A stretch of 7,564 bases of DNA from an uncultured Mucispirillum sp. (lineage in GTDB: Bacteria; Chrysiogenota; Deferribacteres; Deferribacterales; Mucispirillaceae), in assembly GCA_945947845.1 (NCBI GenBank), contig CAMEZN010000078.1, forward strand, positions 1-7,564, given 5' to 3'. The translations under genes and the position numbers were made by a program. A model generated the notes under the pieces. The model ran no database searches, was not told the origin of the DNA, and saw nothing but the letters and a program-made list of their open reading frames with translations. Shown here one piece after another: positions 1-5,642 of the stretch; the stretch's first letter is position 1, and each line of letters begins with the position of its first letter.

Positions 1-600
1 CTCTTCTGCTTCTTTTGGCAGTTTATCAAATTCCAGTGATGCAGCAGTATCTAAATCTTCTGCATAACCATTATCTGTTAAATCATCAGGCTGCACTTCT
101 TCTAAGTTTTCTAAATATTCCTTTTTAGAAAGTCCGTCTATTGCTTCACCAGTAACCAAAGTTGCAGCAGGTGCAACATAATCATCATTATCTCTTGCAA
201 AATCTGCCTCAGCTATTTTTTCAACGATACCAGCTGGCATCATATCTGCATCAGACGATAGTTTTTCATTTAATGATTGAGAATCAAATGGCTTGACAAG
301 ATAATCATCAGCACCTGTTTTTTCCAAGTCGCTTTCATCAAACCTGTCAAATGCACCTACAAGAAGTATGATAGATGCAGAAGGCTGTGCTCCTTTTAAT
401 TCTTTTATATATTCTGATATGATAATGTTATCAAGCTTATTATCAAGCAGAATATAGTCATACTGTTCAGACTGCATTTTTAAAGCTGCATCTTCTTTGG
501 AGAAAACTTTAACAATGTCATACCTGTCTACATCAATAGAAAGGTCAATTACTCGGTGTATTGTAACACTGTCATCAATAAGAAGTACTTTACTTTTCAT
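1..600 (-). CDS. Response regulator receiver-domain protein with acidic tail, 3' end cut by window edge
   Basis: The first 200 residues are visible and the C-terminus lies beyond position 1. Residues 1 to about 110 form a CheY-like receiver domain: hydrophobic strand VLLI, acidic pair D9-D10, phospho-acceptor D53 in YILLDNKLDN, and K103 in LVKPF. The usual Thr/Ser switch residue at the end of strand 4 is replaced, because the sequence reads ILLVGAFD with Gly82 there. From about residue 115 the protein becomes a low-complexity acidic stretch, probably a disordered linker, and no output domain is seen in the visible part. The start is supported by GAGGG (607-611) six bases upstream of the ATG. 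I infer a two-component or chemotaxis-type signalling role. No histidine kinase is nearby, so the partner is unknown. The gene is transcribed after queA but is separated from it by a 211-nt gap, so it probably has its own promoter. Confidence 0.85.
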   Translation of the reverse strand, partial: MKSKVLLIDDSVTIHRVIDLSIDVDRYDIVKVFSKEDAALKMQSEQYDYILLDNKLDNIIISEYIKELKGAQPSASIILLVGAFDRFDESDLEKTGADDYLVKPFDSQSLNEKLSSDADMMPAGIVEKIAEADFARDNDDYVAPAATLVTGEAIDGLSKKEYLENLEEVQPDDLTDNGYAEDLDTAASLEFDKLPKEAEE

Positions 601-644
601 TATAAGCCCTCGGAAAGTTATATTATAAGTTATAGTAACATATC

Positions 645-650
645 ATTATA
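645..650 (-). promoter_or_regulatory. Candidate -10 element for the response-regulator gene
   Basis: The minus strand reads a perfect TATAAT here, about 45 nt upstream of the ATG, which would leave a leader of roughly 38 nt containing the GAGGG ribosome site. No good -35 hexamer lies 16-18 bp upstream, where the sequence is A/T only. A second TATAAT at 622-627 would leave a very short leader. In DNA this AT-rich such matches arise easily by chance. Confidence 0.35.
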
Positions 651-708
651 TATGAAAAAAAGCAAATTTTATTTATAAAGACAAGCTAAAAAATACATTT
701 TTTTGACA

Positions 709-757
709 TATTCAGCATTATCTAAAAAATTTTTTTTGATTTATAATATACTGAATA
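709..757 (-). repeat. Imperfect inverted repeat downstream of queA
   Basis: On the plus strand TATTCAG (709-715) is mirrored by CTGAATA (751-757). Inside are shorter complementary segments: ATTAT 717-721 with ATAAT 743-747, then an A6 run (724-729) facing a T8 run (730-737). It begins about 55 nt after the queA stop codon in the direction of transcription. It could fold into a weak mRNA 3' structure, but it has no GC-rich stem with an adjacent T-tract, so I do not call it a terminator. Confidence 0.3.
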
Positions 758-811
758 AGGATTTATACATTATTTTTTACACTGGAACTTAAATTTATTA
801 TGCTGATATTT

Positions 812-1834
812 CTATTTTCTTTTAATATACATAGCATCGCCATAACTAAAAAATCTGTAATTTTCCTGCACAGCTTTGCTGTATGCCTGCATTATTAATT
901 CATACCCTCCAAGAGCTGTAACCATTGCCAATAAAGTAGATTTCGGCAGATGAAAATTAGTTATCATATTATCTACTATTTTAAAATCATAAGGCTCCAT
1001 AATAAATATATTTGATGAATTTTCACCTGCTTTGACAATACCTTTATCATCAACTGCACTTTCTAATGCTCTAACACTTGTAGAGCCTACCGCAGTCAAT
1101 TTTTTACCCTTGGATTTTAATATATTAATTTTTTCAGCCGCCTCTTCTGATATATAATATCTTTCATAGTGCATCTCATGGTCTTCCATATACTCTGTTT
1201 TGACTGGTCTGAAAGTTCCAAGCCCTACATCAAGAGTAAGCTCTACTATTTCTATACCCTTATTTTTTAATGCTGTCATCAGCTCTTCCGTAAAATGAAG
1301 CCCCGCAGTTGGAGCTGCTGATGAACCAGTATTTTTTGCATATACTGTTTGATAATCTATTTTATCCTGCTGTGTATCCTGCCTGTCAATATATGGTGGA
1401 AGGGGCACATGACCTTTTTCCTGCATAATTTTTTCTATATCATTTTCTGCCTCTATAAGCCATAAACCGTCCTGCATTTTTTCAAGCAAAATAAAATCCA
1501 TACCTTCTGCTATTATCTTATCCCCAGCCTTAAATTTTCCACGAACAAGACCTTTAAAATGAGTATTATCAATAACATCTGTAACAAATACTTCTGATGC
1601 TCCGCCTGTAACTTTTTTAGCATGCAGCCTTGCATTTCTCACTTTTGTATTATTTACTACTAAAAATGATGTATCATCTAAAATATTTAATATGTCTGAA
1701 AATATATGGTGTGAAATACTGTTATTAAAAGTATCCACCATCATAAGCCTGCACTTATCCCGCATAGAAGCAGGATAAAGTGCTATTAATTCTTTCGGAA
1801 GGTCATAATTAAATTTATCTACTTTCGTTGCCAT
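812..1834 (-). CDS. queA: S-adenosylmethionine:tRNA ribosyltransferase-isomerase
   Basis: QueA transfers and isomerises the ribosyl moiety of SAM onto 7-aminomethyl-7-deazaguanine at the tRNA wobble position, giving epoxyqueuosine. It is cytoplasmic and needs no cofactor. The 340 residues match the family length and span it from end to end: FNYDLPKELIALYP (8-21), RDKCRLM (25-31), VNNTKVRNARL (60-70), GHVPLPPYI (141-149), YQTVYAKNTGSSAAPTAGLHF (from 161), LDVGLGTFRPV (201-211), STSVRALESA near 250, TNFHLPKSTLLAM near 290 and FFSYGDAMYI near the end. Position 202 is Asp where most family members I recall have His (LHVGLGTF). The start ATG overlaps the thrC stop by one base (TAATG) and has no clear Shine-Dalgarno of its own, which suggests translational coupling to thrC. 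The stop is TAG. No other queuosine gene is visible in the window. Confidence 0.97.
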   Translation of the reverse strand: MATKVDKFNYDLPKELIALYPASMRDKCRLMMVDTFNNSISHHIFSDILNILDDTSFLVVNNTKVRNARLHAKKVTGGASEVFVTDVIDNTHFKGLVRGKFKAGDKIIAEGMDFILLEKMQDGLWLIEAENDIEKIMQEKGHVPLPPYIDRQDTQQDKIDYQTVYAKNTGSSAAPTAGLHFTEELMTALKNKGIEIVELTLDVGLGTFRPVKTEYMEDHEMHYERYYISEEAAEKINILKSKGKKLTAVGSTSVRALESAVDDKGIVKAGENSSNIFIMEPYDFKIVDNMITNFHLPKSTLLAMVTALGGYELIMQAYSKAVQENYRFFSYGDAMYIKRK

Positions 1835-3219
1835 TATTTTGCATTGTGAGCAATAAAGCTTTTTAAATCATGTAATTCAGGGTCAATTTTATATGAAACT
1901 TTCTTTCTATCTTCTAATTCATGAATACCCTCTGGCATTTCTGGCCATACACCTAATACTTCATGAATTACATCTGGAAATTTTGCAGGGTGAGCAGTTG
2001 ATAAACAAACTGTATTATCTGCTACTATCTCCATTTGTCTTGCTGCATAAATACCGCATGCAGTGTGTGGGTCAACAACATAGTCAGATTGCTCAAATAC
2101 TTTTCTAATTGTTTCTTTCATATCTTCATCTGATGCTTCCCCAGCTATAAAGTCCCTTTGCAGCTGACCTAATAAATGACCGCGGATATCTATCTCCCTT
2201 TCCACTCTTAAAAGTTCCATTGCTTCTGCTACTTTATTACTATCTTCACCAAATAAATAATAAAGATATCTTTCAAAGTTACTTGCAACTTGAATATCCA
2301 TAGCAGGACTTATTGTTGGGTGCACTCTCTCTATACTGTAATCACCAAACTTCACAGCCCTTGTTAATATATTATTTCTATTAGTTGCAATCATAAGTTT
2401 TCCAATTGGAAGCCCCATTCTGCGAGCTAAATAACCTGCAAACACATTACCAAAGTTACCTGTTGGCACTACCACATTTATTTCATCACCAACTCTATGA
2501 ACAGTCTTAAAATATATCCAGAAATAATATACAGTTTGAGCTAAAATTCTTGCCCAGTTAATAGAGTTTACTGCTCCTAGATTAAATTCTTCTTTAAACT
2601 CTAAATCATTAAATGTGCGTTTCACTAAGTCCTGGCAGTTATCAAAGTTGCCACCGATTTCTATGCTGAATACATTAGATGATTCTGTTGTTGTCATCTG
2701 CATTTCCTGCACTTGACTTACTCTGTTTGCAGGATACAGCATGAAAATATTTATATTCTTTTTACCTTTTACACCGTAAATTGAAGCACTGCCTGTATCA
2801 CCACTTGTTGCACCTAAAATATTAAGCTTCTGACCTCTTTTTGTTAAAATGTATTCAAAAAGATTACCTAAAAACTGCAGGGCTACATCTTTAAATGAAT
2901 ATGTAGGTCCATGATATAACTCTGCTACCCGCATACCAGCAGCTTTCCTTACAGGTATCATATTAACAGAATCATATTTTGCATAACTTTTTTGGATAAT
3001 CCCCATAAGGTCATGAGAAGGTATTCCTTCCTGATATCTATTCATTATTTCATAAGCAAGCTTTGTATAAGGAAGCTCTGATAAATGTTTTAAATCTTTC
3101 TCATTTAAACTAGGTATTTTCTCAGGTATTAAAAGCCCGCCATCACTTGCAAGCCCCATCATAACAGCTTCTTCAAAAGAAAGCCCTGAAACTCCACCTC
3201 TTGTGCTTTTATAACGCAT
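1834..3219 (-). CDS. thrC: Threonine synthase (PLP-dependent)
   Basis: ThrC converts O-phosphohomoserine to L-threonine and phosphate using PLP, the last step of threonine synthesis. With the start chosen here it has 461 residues, typical of the long E. coli/Pseudomonas/yeast-like class. The class-specific N-terminal domain opens with MRYKSTRGG and FEEAVMMGLASDGGLLIPE. The PLP-binding lysine is K110 in GPTYSFKDVALQ. GATSGDTGSA (136-145) and VPTGNFGN (251-258) are the phosphate/PLP-binding loops, and HPAKFPDVI lies near the C-terminus. The open frame extends 30 nt further upstream to an ATG at 3249, but that ATG has no ribosome site. The ATG at 3219 has AGGAG at 3226-3230 with a six-base spacer, and homologues begin at this motif. 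It is the first gene after the ndk terminator and is coupled to queA by a one-base overlap. The two functions have no evident pathway link. Confidence 0.96.
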   Translation of the reverse strand: MRYKSTRGGVSGLSFEEAVMMGLASDGGLLIPEKIPSLNEKDLKHLSELPYTKLAYEIMNRYQEGIPSHDLMGIIQKSYAKYDSVNMIPVRKAAGMRVAELYHGPTYSFKDVALQFLGNLFEYILTKRGQKLNILGATSGDTGSASIYGVKGKKNINIFMLYPANRVSQVQEMQMTTTESSNVFSIEIGGNFDNCQDLVKRTFNDLEFKEEFNLGAVNSINWARILAQTVYYFWIYFKTVHRVGDEINVVVPTGNFGNVFAGYLARRMGLPIGKLMIATNRNNILTRAVKFGDYSIERVHPTISPAMDIQVASNFERYLYYLFGEDSNKVAEAMELLRVEREIDIRGHLLGQLQRDFIAGEASDEDMKETIRKVFEQSDYVVDPHTACGIYAARQMEIVADNTVCLSTAHPAKFPDVIHEVLGVWPEMPEGIHELEDRKKVSYKIDPELHDLKSFIAHNAK

Positions 3220-3225
3220 ATTTTT

Positions 3226-3230
3226 CTCCT
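3226..3230 (-). promoter_or_regulatory. Ribosome binding site fixing the thrC start
   Basis: AGGAG on the minus strand lies six bases before the ATG at 3217-3219, and the downstream protein begins with the family's usual N-terminus (MRYKSTRGG). The alternative ATG at 3247-3249 is preceded by AT-rich sequence ending in GTGTT, with no purine-rich site. The shorter thrC is therefore preferred. Confidence 0.8.
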
Positions 3231-3265
3231 GCTTAATTATAATATCCATAACACTATATATGTAA

Positions 3266-3288
3266 TTTATTATTACTGCAATAATAAA
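3266..3288. repeat. A/T inverted repeat in the thrC leader
   Basis: Nine-base arms TTTATTATT (3266-3274) and AATAATAAA (3280-3288) are perfectly complementary around the five bases ACTGC. The repeat lies about 47 nt before the thrC start and downstream of the candidate -10. It could be an operator or a weak leader hairpin. Because the arms are A/T only, chance is a real alternative. Confidence 0.35.
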
Positions 3289-3302
3289 ATATATTTATAC
3301 CT

Positions 3303-3308
3303 ATTATA
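3303..3308 (-). promoter_or_regulatory. Candidate -10 element of the thrC-queA promoter
   Basis: The minus strand reads TATAAT here, between the ndk terminator and thrC, which would give a leader of roughly 77 nt. The -35 region is poor: 17 bp upstream lies AGATTA. A nearby TATAAA is an alternative. The position, just after a strong terminator and ahead of a new operon, is the main support. Confidence 0.4.
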
Positions 3309-3346
3309 CTTTTTTAACCAGTAAATAATCTATATACTTCTTGTTA

Positions 3347-3363
3347 TAGGAAAAATTTTCCTA
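3347..3363. repeat. Perfect 17-bp palindrome upstream of the thrC promoter
   Basis: TAGGAAAAATTTTCCTA is self-complementary around its central base. It lies upstream of the candidate thrC -35 region and about 10 bp from the T-run of the ndk terminator. It has no T-tract on either side that would make it a terminator, so a protein-binding site is the more natural reading. No known operator consensus is recognised. Confidence 0.4.
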
Positions 3364-3372
3364 ATTACTTAC

Positions 3373-3401
3373 AAAAAAACCCGCCTTATTTTTAGGCGGG
3401 T
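3373..3401 (-). terminator. Intrinsic terminator of ndk
   Basis: Read on the minus strand, ACCCGCC opens an eight-pair stem: CCCGCCT pairs with AGGCGGG (plus-strand arms 3380-3386 and 3394-3400), plus a closing A-T pair. The loop is seven bases and a run of seven Ts follows immediately (3373-3379). It starts 25 nt after the ndk stop codon. On the plus strand the stem is followed by TATATAGATA rather than a T-run, so it acts in the ndk direction only. It is the clearest terminator in the window and separates ndk from thrC-queA. Confidence 0.92.
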
Positions 3402-3425
3402 ATATAGATATTTATTAATAATAAA

Positions 3426-3842
3426 TTACATTAATTCAATACCAGTAAAGAAAAATGCAACTTCTTCTGCTGCTGTTTCTTGTGCATCAGAACCATGAAC
3501 TGCATTATTATCAATATTTTTTCCATATAATTTACGGAGAGTATTAGCCTCTGCTGCTTCTGGATTAGTAGCACCCATTAATGCTCTCCAATCTTTAATT
3601 GCATTTTCTTTTTCTAAACACATAACTATACATGGGCCTGAACTCATGAAATTTGTTAAATCATTATAAAAAGGTCTTTCCCTGTGAACGAAATAAAATC
3701 TTTCTGCAATAGCTTTTGTCATATGGATTTTTTTCATAGCTTTAATAGTGAAACCTTCTGCTTCTATTCTATCAATGATTTTACCTGCATTTTTAGCAGC
3801 AACTGCATCTGGTTTAATAATTGCAAATGTTTTTTCTAACAT
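3426..3842 (-). CDS. ndk: Nucleoside diphosphate kinase
   Basis: Ndk transfers the gamma-phosphate of a nucleoside triphosphate (usually ATP) to nucleoside diphosphates through a phosphohistidine intermediate, balancing cytoplasmic NTP and dNTP pools. The 138 residues equal the usual bacterial length. Visible family features are TFAIIKPDAV with K10, the kpn-loop region RPFYNDLTNFMSSGP (56-70), LMGATNPEAA (88-97), T92 and R103 as nucleotide-contact residues, and the active-site histidine H116 in NAVHGSD. The start is supported by AAGGAGA (3848-3854) five bases upstream of the ATG. The gene stands alone between the cupin gene and a strong terminator. A candidate promoter in the 95-nt gap upstream suggests independent expression, although read-through from the cupin gene is possible. 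Confidence 0.98.
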   Translation of the reverse strand: MLEKTFAIIKPDAVAAKNAGKIIDRIEAEGFTIKAMKKIHMTKAIAERFYFVHRERPFYNDLTNFMSSGPCIVMCLEKENAIKDWRALMGATNPEAAEANTLRKLYGKNIDNNAVHGSDAQETAAEEVAFFFTGIELM

Positions 3843-3883
3843 TATTGTCTCCTTTTTTCTTATTTTCCAGTTTTTAATGTATG

Positions 3884-3912
3884 CTTTTACTATTTTTTTT
3901 ATATAATTTCAA
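3884..3912 (-). promoter_or_regulatory. Candidate ndk promoter
   Basis: On the minus strand TTGAAA (3907-3912) is followed after 17 bp by TAAAAG (3884-3889), matching 5 of 6 and 4 of 6 consensus positions. Transcription would begin about 35 nt before the ndk ATG. The spacing is ideal, but the -10 match is moderate and the region is very A/T rich. Confidence 0.4.
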
Positions 3913-3930
3913 GATATTTTAAATATATCT
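3912..3930. repeat. Near-palindrome between cupin stop and ndk
   Basis: AGATATTTTAAATATATCT is a 19-base dyad with one mismatched pair per arm. It starts eight bases after the cupin stop codon (3938-3940) and abuts the candidate ndk -35. It may be a weak 3' structure for the cupin transcript or an ndk operator. It is A/T rich and could be chance. Confidence 0.25.
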
Positions 3931-3937
3931 GCATAAT

Positions 3938-4279
3938 TTAGCCAATAATTATTGCAATAAAATCTAATTTACCATTTTTAGATGCAAGCCCATGGTGCTC
4001 ACCTTTATTGCACAGCATAACATCATTAACAGTTACTTCCACTTCTTTACCATTATCATTATATACACCAGTGCCTTCTGTAATAATATATATTTCTAAA
4101 TCATCTATATGCTGGTGATAACCTATTGCAGAATCTTCTTTTAATCTCATGTGATTAAATGCTTTTACTTTACCGTCTATACCCTTTAAAATTTCATAAG
4201 GAAAACTAAATGCAGTTCCTTTTCCATTTCTTGGTGCAGACATTTCCATTGGGTTAATGTGTTCAAATTTTGTAATCAT
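3938..4279 (-). CDS. Small single-domain cupin protein
   Basis: This 113-residue protein is essentially one cupin beta-barrel. Motif 1 is visible as G53-YHQHIDDLE with likely metal ligands H55, H57 and E62, followed by the IITEGTG turn (65-71). Motif 2 appears as NDVMLCNKGEHHGL (85-98), with H96 as the expected fourth ligand. The usual Pro of motif 2 is replaced here by Asn91. A metal-binding, probably cytoplasmic protein is therefore likely; there is no signal peptide. Its substrate or ligand cannot be told from sequence, since such cupins include isomerases, dioxygenases and sugar- or small-molecule-binding proteins. The start is supported by AGAGGT (4285-4290) five bases upstream of the ATG. 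It has its own 134-nt upstream region carrying two inverted repeats, and it ends 95 nt before ndk. Confidence 0.85.
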   Translation of the reverse strand: MITKFEHINPMEMSAPRNGKGTAFSFPYEILKGIDGKVKAFNHMRLKEDSAIGYHQHIDDLEIYIITEGTGVYNDNGKEVEVTVNDVMLCNKGEHHGLASKNGKLDFIAIIIG

Positions 4280-4291
4280 ATTATACCTCTA

Positions 4292-4319
4292 TTAAAAATT
4301 TTAACCTTAAAATTTTTAA
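4292..4319. repeat. Perfect 13-bp-arm inverted repeat next to the cupin ribosome site
   Basis: The arms TTAAAAATTTTAA (4292-4304) and TTAAAATTTTTAA (4307-4319) are exactly complementary around CC. Each arm is also a palindrome around its own central base, so the unit can be read as two tandem copies of TTAAAAWTTTTAA whose centres are 15 bp apart. It ends one base from the cupin Shine-Dalgarno. It could be a double operator or an mRNA hairpin controlling cupin translation. The repeat itself is certain; the role is inferred. Confidence 0.6.
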
Positions 4320-4329
4320 AATATGCTCT

Positions 4330-4346
4330 GACGAAATAAATTCGTC
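4330..4346. repeat. GACGAA/TTCGTC hairpin in the cupin leader
   Basis: Six-base complementary arms GACGAA (4330-4335) and TTCGTC (4341-4346) enclose the five bases ATAAA. This is the only G/C-containing hairpin in the gap between the S4 gene and the cupin gene, and it lies upstream of the 4292-4319 repeat in the cupin leader. No T-run follows on either strand, so it is not a standard terminator. It may be a leader structure or a binding site. Confidence 0.45.
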
Positions 4347-4371
4347 TACTGCTTATATTATTTTATCACAA

Positions 4372-4380
4372 TTTATAGCA
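4372..4380 (-). promoter_or_regulatory. Candidate extended -10 promoter of the cupin gene
   Basis: The minus strand reads TGCTATAAA, an extended -10 (TGnTATAAT-like) element that reduces the need for a -35, which is poor here. Transcription from it would give a leader of roughly 85 nt containing both inverted repeats (4330-4346 and 4292-4319). An alternative is read-through from the mfd operon, since no terminator follows the S4 gene. Confidence 0.4.
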
Positions 4381-4413
4381 TATAAAACAAAATCAGTTTT
4401 AAAATCAAAAATA

Positions 4414-4686
4414 TTAAAACTCAATTTCTTTTGCTTTATATTCTATAACTTTTATATATTTATCAATATCCTTTTTAGGAATAGTATTTTTTTCTGGAAC
4501 CATTATAACTTCTATCTTTTTATAATAATTCCACATATCTATCTCTATTATATCACCCGCTTTTAATTGCAGGGCAGGTTTGGAGTCTCTACCATTTACT
4601 TTAATAAAACCTTCATCAGCTGCTTCATTGGCAACAGTTCTTCTCTTTATAAGCTGGGCTGTTTTCAAAAACTTATCTAGTCTCAT
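4414..4686 (-). CDS. rqcP: S4-domain RNA-binding protein, RqcP/YabO (Hsp15-like) family
   Basis: This 90-residue protein is little more than one S4 RNA-binding domain. MRLDKFLKTAQLIKRRTVANEAADEG (1-26) and IKVNGRDSKPALQLKAGDIIEI (28-49) closely follow Bacillus RqcP/YabO (MRLDKFLKVSRLIKRRT...), including R2 and the R15-R16 pair. RqcP binds the obstructed 50S subunit with RqcH and supports alanine tailing of stalled nascent chains. The related E. coli Hsp15 (HslR) binds free 50S subunits carrying a nascent chain. The C-terminal 35 residues are Lys-rich and more variable. The ATG overlaps the SurA-like stop by one base (TAATG), with AAGGT upstream, so translation is probably coupled. Assignment to the family is firm. 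RqcP rather than generic Hsp15-like is my inference from the N-terminus and from the mfd-linked position, and would need an rqcH gene elsewhere in the genome. Confidence 0.82.
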   Translation of the reverse strand: MRLDKFLKTAQLIKRRTVANEAADEGFIKVNGRDSKPALQLKAGDIIEIDMWNYYKKIEVIMVPEKNTIPKKDIDKYIKVIEYKAKEIEF

Positions 4687-5642
4687 TATTTTACCTTAAA
4701 TCTGTCTGATGCTTTTAATACAATAATAGTTTCTTTATGCTTTTTCAGCCATTCTGCAACAGATTTTGCAAAAAGTGATTCTCCTATTGCATTTCTTATT
4801 TTAGTTTCTGTTTCATTATCTATTGTATATTTACTTGCAAACTCATCTACATAACATACTGCCCATAAATCATTATATTTAAAAGGCTCTGTCATTCCGC
4901 CATTCTGTTTTTTTTCCAGTGCCTGCTCCATTTCAATAGGAACATATGTTACATCAACCCAGCCAATATCGCCACCCTTTGCTGCACTTATATCTAATGA
5001 GTTCTTTAATGCCTCATCACTAAAATCTGCACTAGATTTTATCCGCTTAATAATTTTTTTAATATCAGACTTTGACTGAGCAGTTATAAGCCTTAACTTA
5101 TATCTATCCTTCAACCCATACTCATCGCCTTTCTCATCTACCATATTATGAACATCTTCTTCTGTAATAACAACCTGTGGCATAAATATTTGACCGCGGA
5201 TTCTTGCCTGAATAATCTGCCCCTTTATCTGATAACGATATTGAGCTAAACTTAAACCTTCCTTAGCTATCATTTTTTCAAACTGCTCTAAACTTACCTT
5301 ATTATTAGCAGCAATCTCATTTACAGCCCTGTCCACCTCTGCATCAGTTACCTTAATACCCTCTCTTTCTGCTGCTATCTCCATAATAGTAGCTTCAATT
5401 AAAAAATCCAATGCCTGTGATTTATACTGTTCAAGCTGTGCATTTCTTGTTTCTTCATCAGGAATAGCTAATATCTTCTTATATGTGGCAGGGTCAAGCC
5501 CCTCTATATCATAAGATGTAATTATCTTATTGCCAACATGAGCCTCTATCTTACCTATTATTTCCGCTTTTAGCTGATACGGAAGCACCAGAAAGGTCAA
5601 TATCAGTAAGGTATTCAATATCTGCATTTTTGTAAAGTTCAT
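4686..5642 (-). CDS. SurA-like periplasmic chaperone with degenerate parvulin domain
   Basis: This 318-residue exported protein has a Sec signal peptide at residues 1-26 (basic start, hydrophobic core 8-21, likely cleavage after LKA). The mature start IGKIEAHVGNKIITSYDI is the SurA N-terminal signature. A helical SurA-N chaperone domain follows to about 165, and then a parvulin-like segment (about 181-268) recognised by KGGDIGW (222-228) and MTEPF. The two histidines typical of active parvulins are missing: the 'ASHIL' position reads KLRLI and the 'GYHI' position reads DLWAV. I infer a chaperone for outer-membrane or periplasmic clients with little or no prolyl isomerase activity, as in the first parvulin domain of E. 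coli SurA. It is shorter than SurA, with one parvulin domain instead of two. The ATG has AGAGGA (5651-5656) eight bases upstream and lies 92 nt inside the preceding foldase gene. It overlaps the S4 gene by one base. Confidence 0.85.
   Translation of the reverse strand: MNFTKMQILNTLLILTFLVLPYQLKAEIIGKIEAHVGNKIITSYDIEGLDPATYKKILAIPDEETRNAQLEQYKSQALDFLIEATIMEIAAEREGIKVTDAEVDRAVNEIAANNKVSLEQFEKMIAKEGLSLAQYRYQIKGQIIQARIRGQIFMPQVVITEEDVHNMVDEKGDEYGLKDRYKLRLITAQSKSDIKKIIKRIKSSADFSDEALKNSLDISAAKGGDIGWVDVTYVPIEMEQALEKKQNGGMTEPFKYNDLWAVCYVDEFASKYTIDNETETKIRNAIGESLFAKSVAEWLKKHKETIIVLKASDRFKVK

Larger units (their letters stand above)
601..811. other. AT-rich intergenic region between queA and the response-regulator gene
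   Basis: This gap has no credible coding frame. On the minus strand it holds the end of queA transcription, an imperfect AT-rich inverted repeat (709-757), and a likely promoter for the downstream gene (TATAAT at 645-650, with a second TATAAT at 622-627). No GC-rich hairpin followed by a T-run is visible, so queA has no obvious intrinsic terminator and some read-through is possible. Confidence 0.6.

Noticed and set aside
724..737. A6T8 run as an intrinsic terminator after queA
   Set aside because: It lacks any G/C in the stem core and would not form a stable hairpin alone. It is kept only as part of the imperfect repeat at 709-757.
1893..2108. 71-codon plus-strand open frame inside thrC
   Set aside because: It lies wholly within the well-supported thrC gene on the other strand, has no ribosome site and no family resemblance. 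Its Leu/His-rich product is what antisense reading of this gene would give.
3373..3401. Bidirectional terminator
   Set aside because: The T-run is present only on the minus strand, the plus-strand flank is TATATAGATA, and no plus-strand gene runs toward it.
4330..4346. GACGAA/TTCGTC hairpin as terminator of the mfd-S4 operon
   Set aside because: The stem is only six pairs and is followed by AGAGCATA on the minus strand, with no adjacent T-run. It fits better as a leader structure of the cupin gene.
5551..5642. Frameshift or split gene joining the foldase and SurA-like proteins
   Set aside because: Each protein has its own complete signal sequence, SurA-N region and parvulin segment, and the second has a Shine-Dalgarno. 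They are two genes in tandem, not one broken gene.
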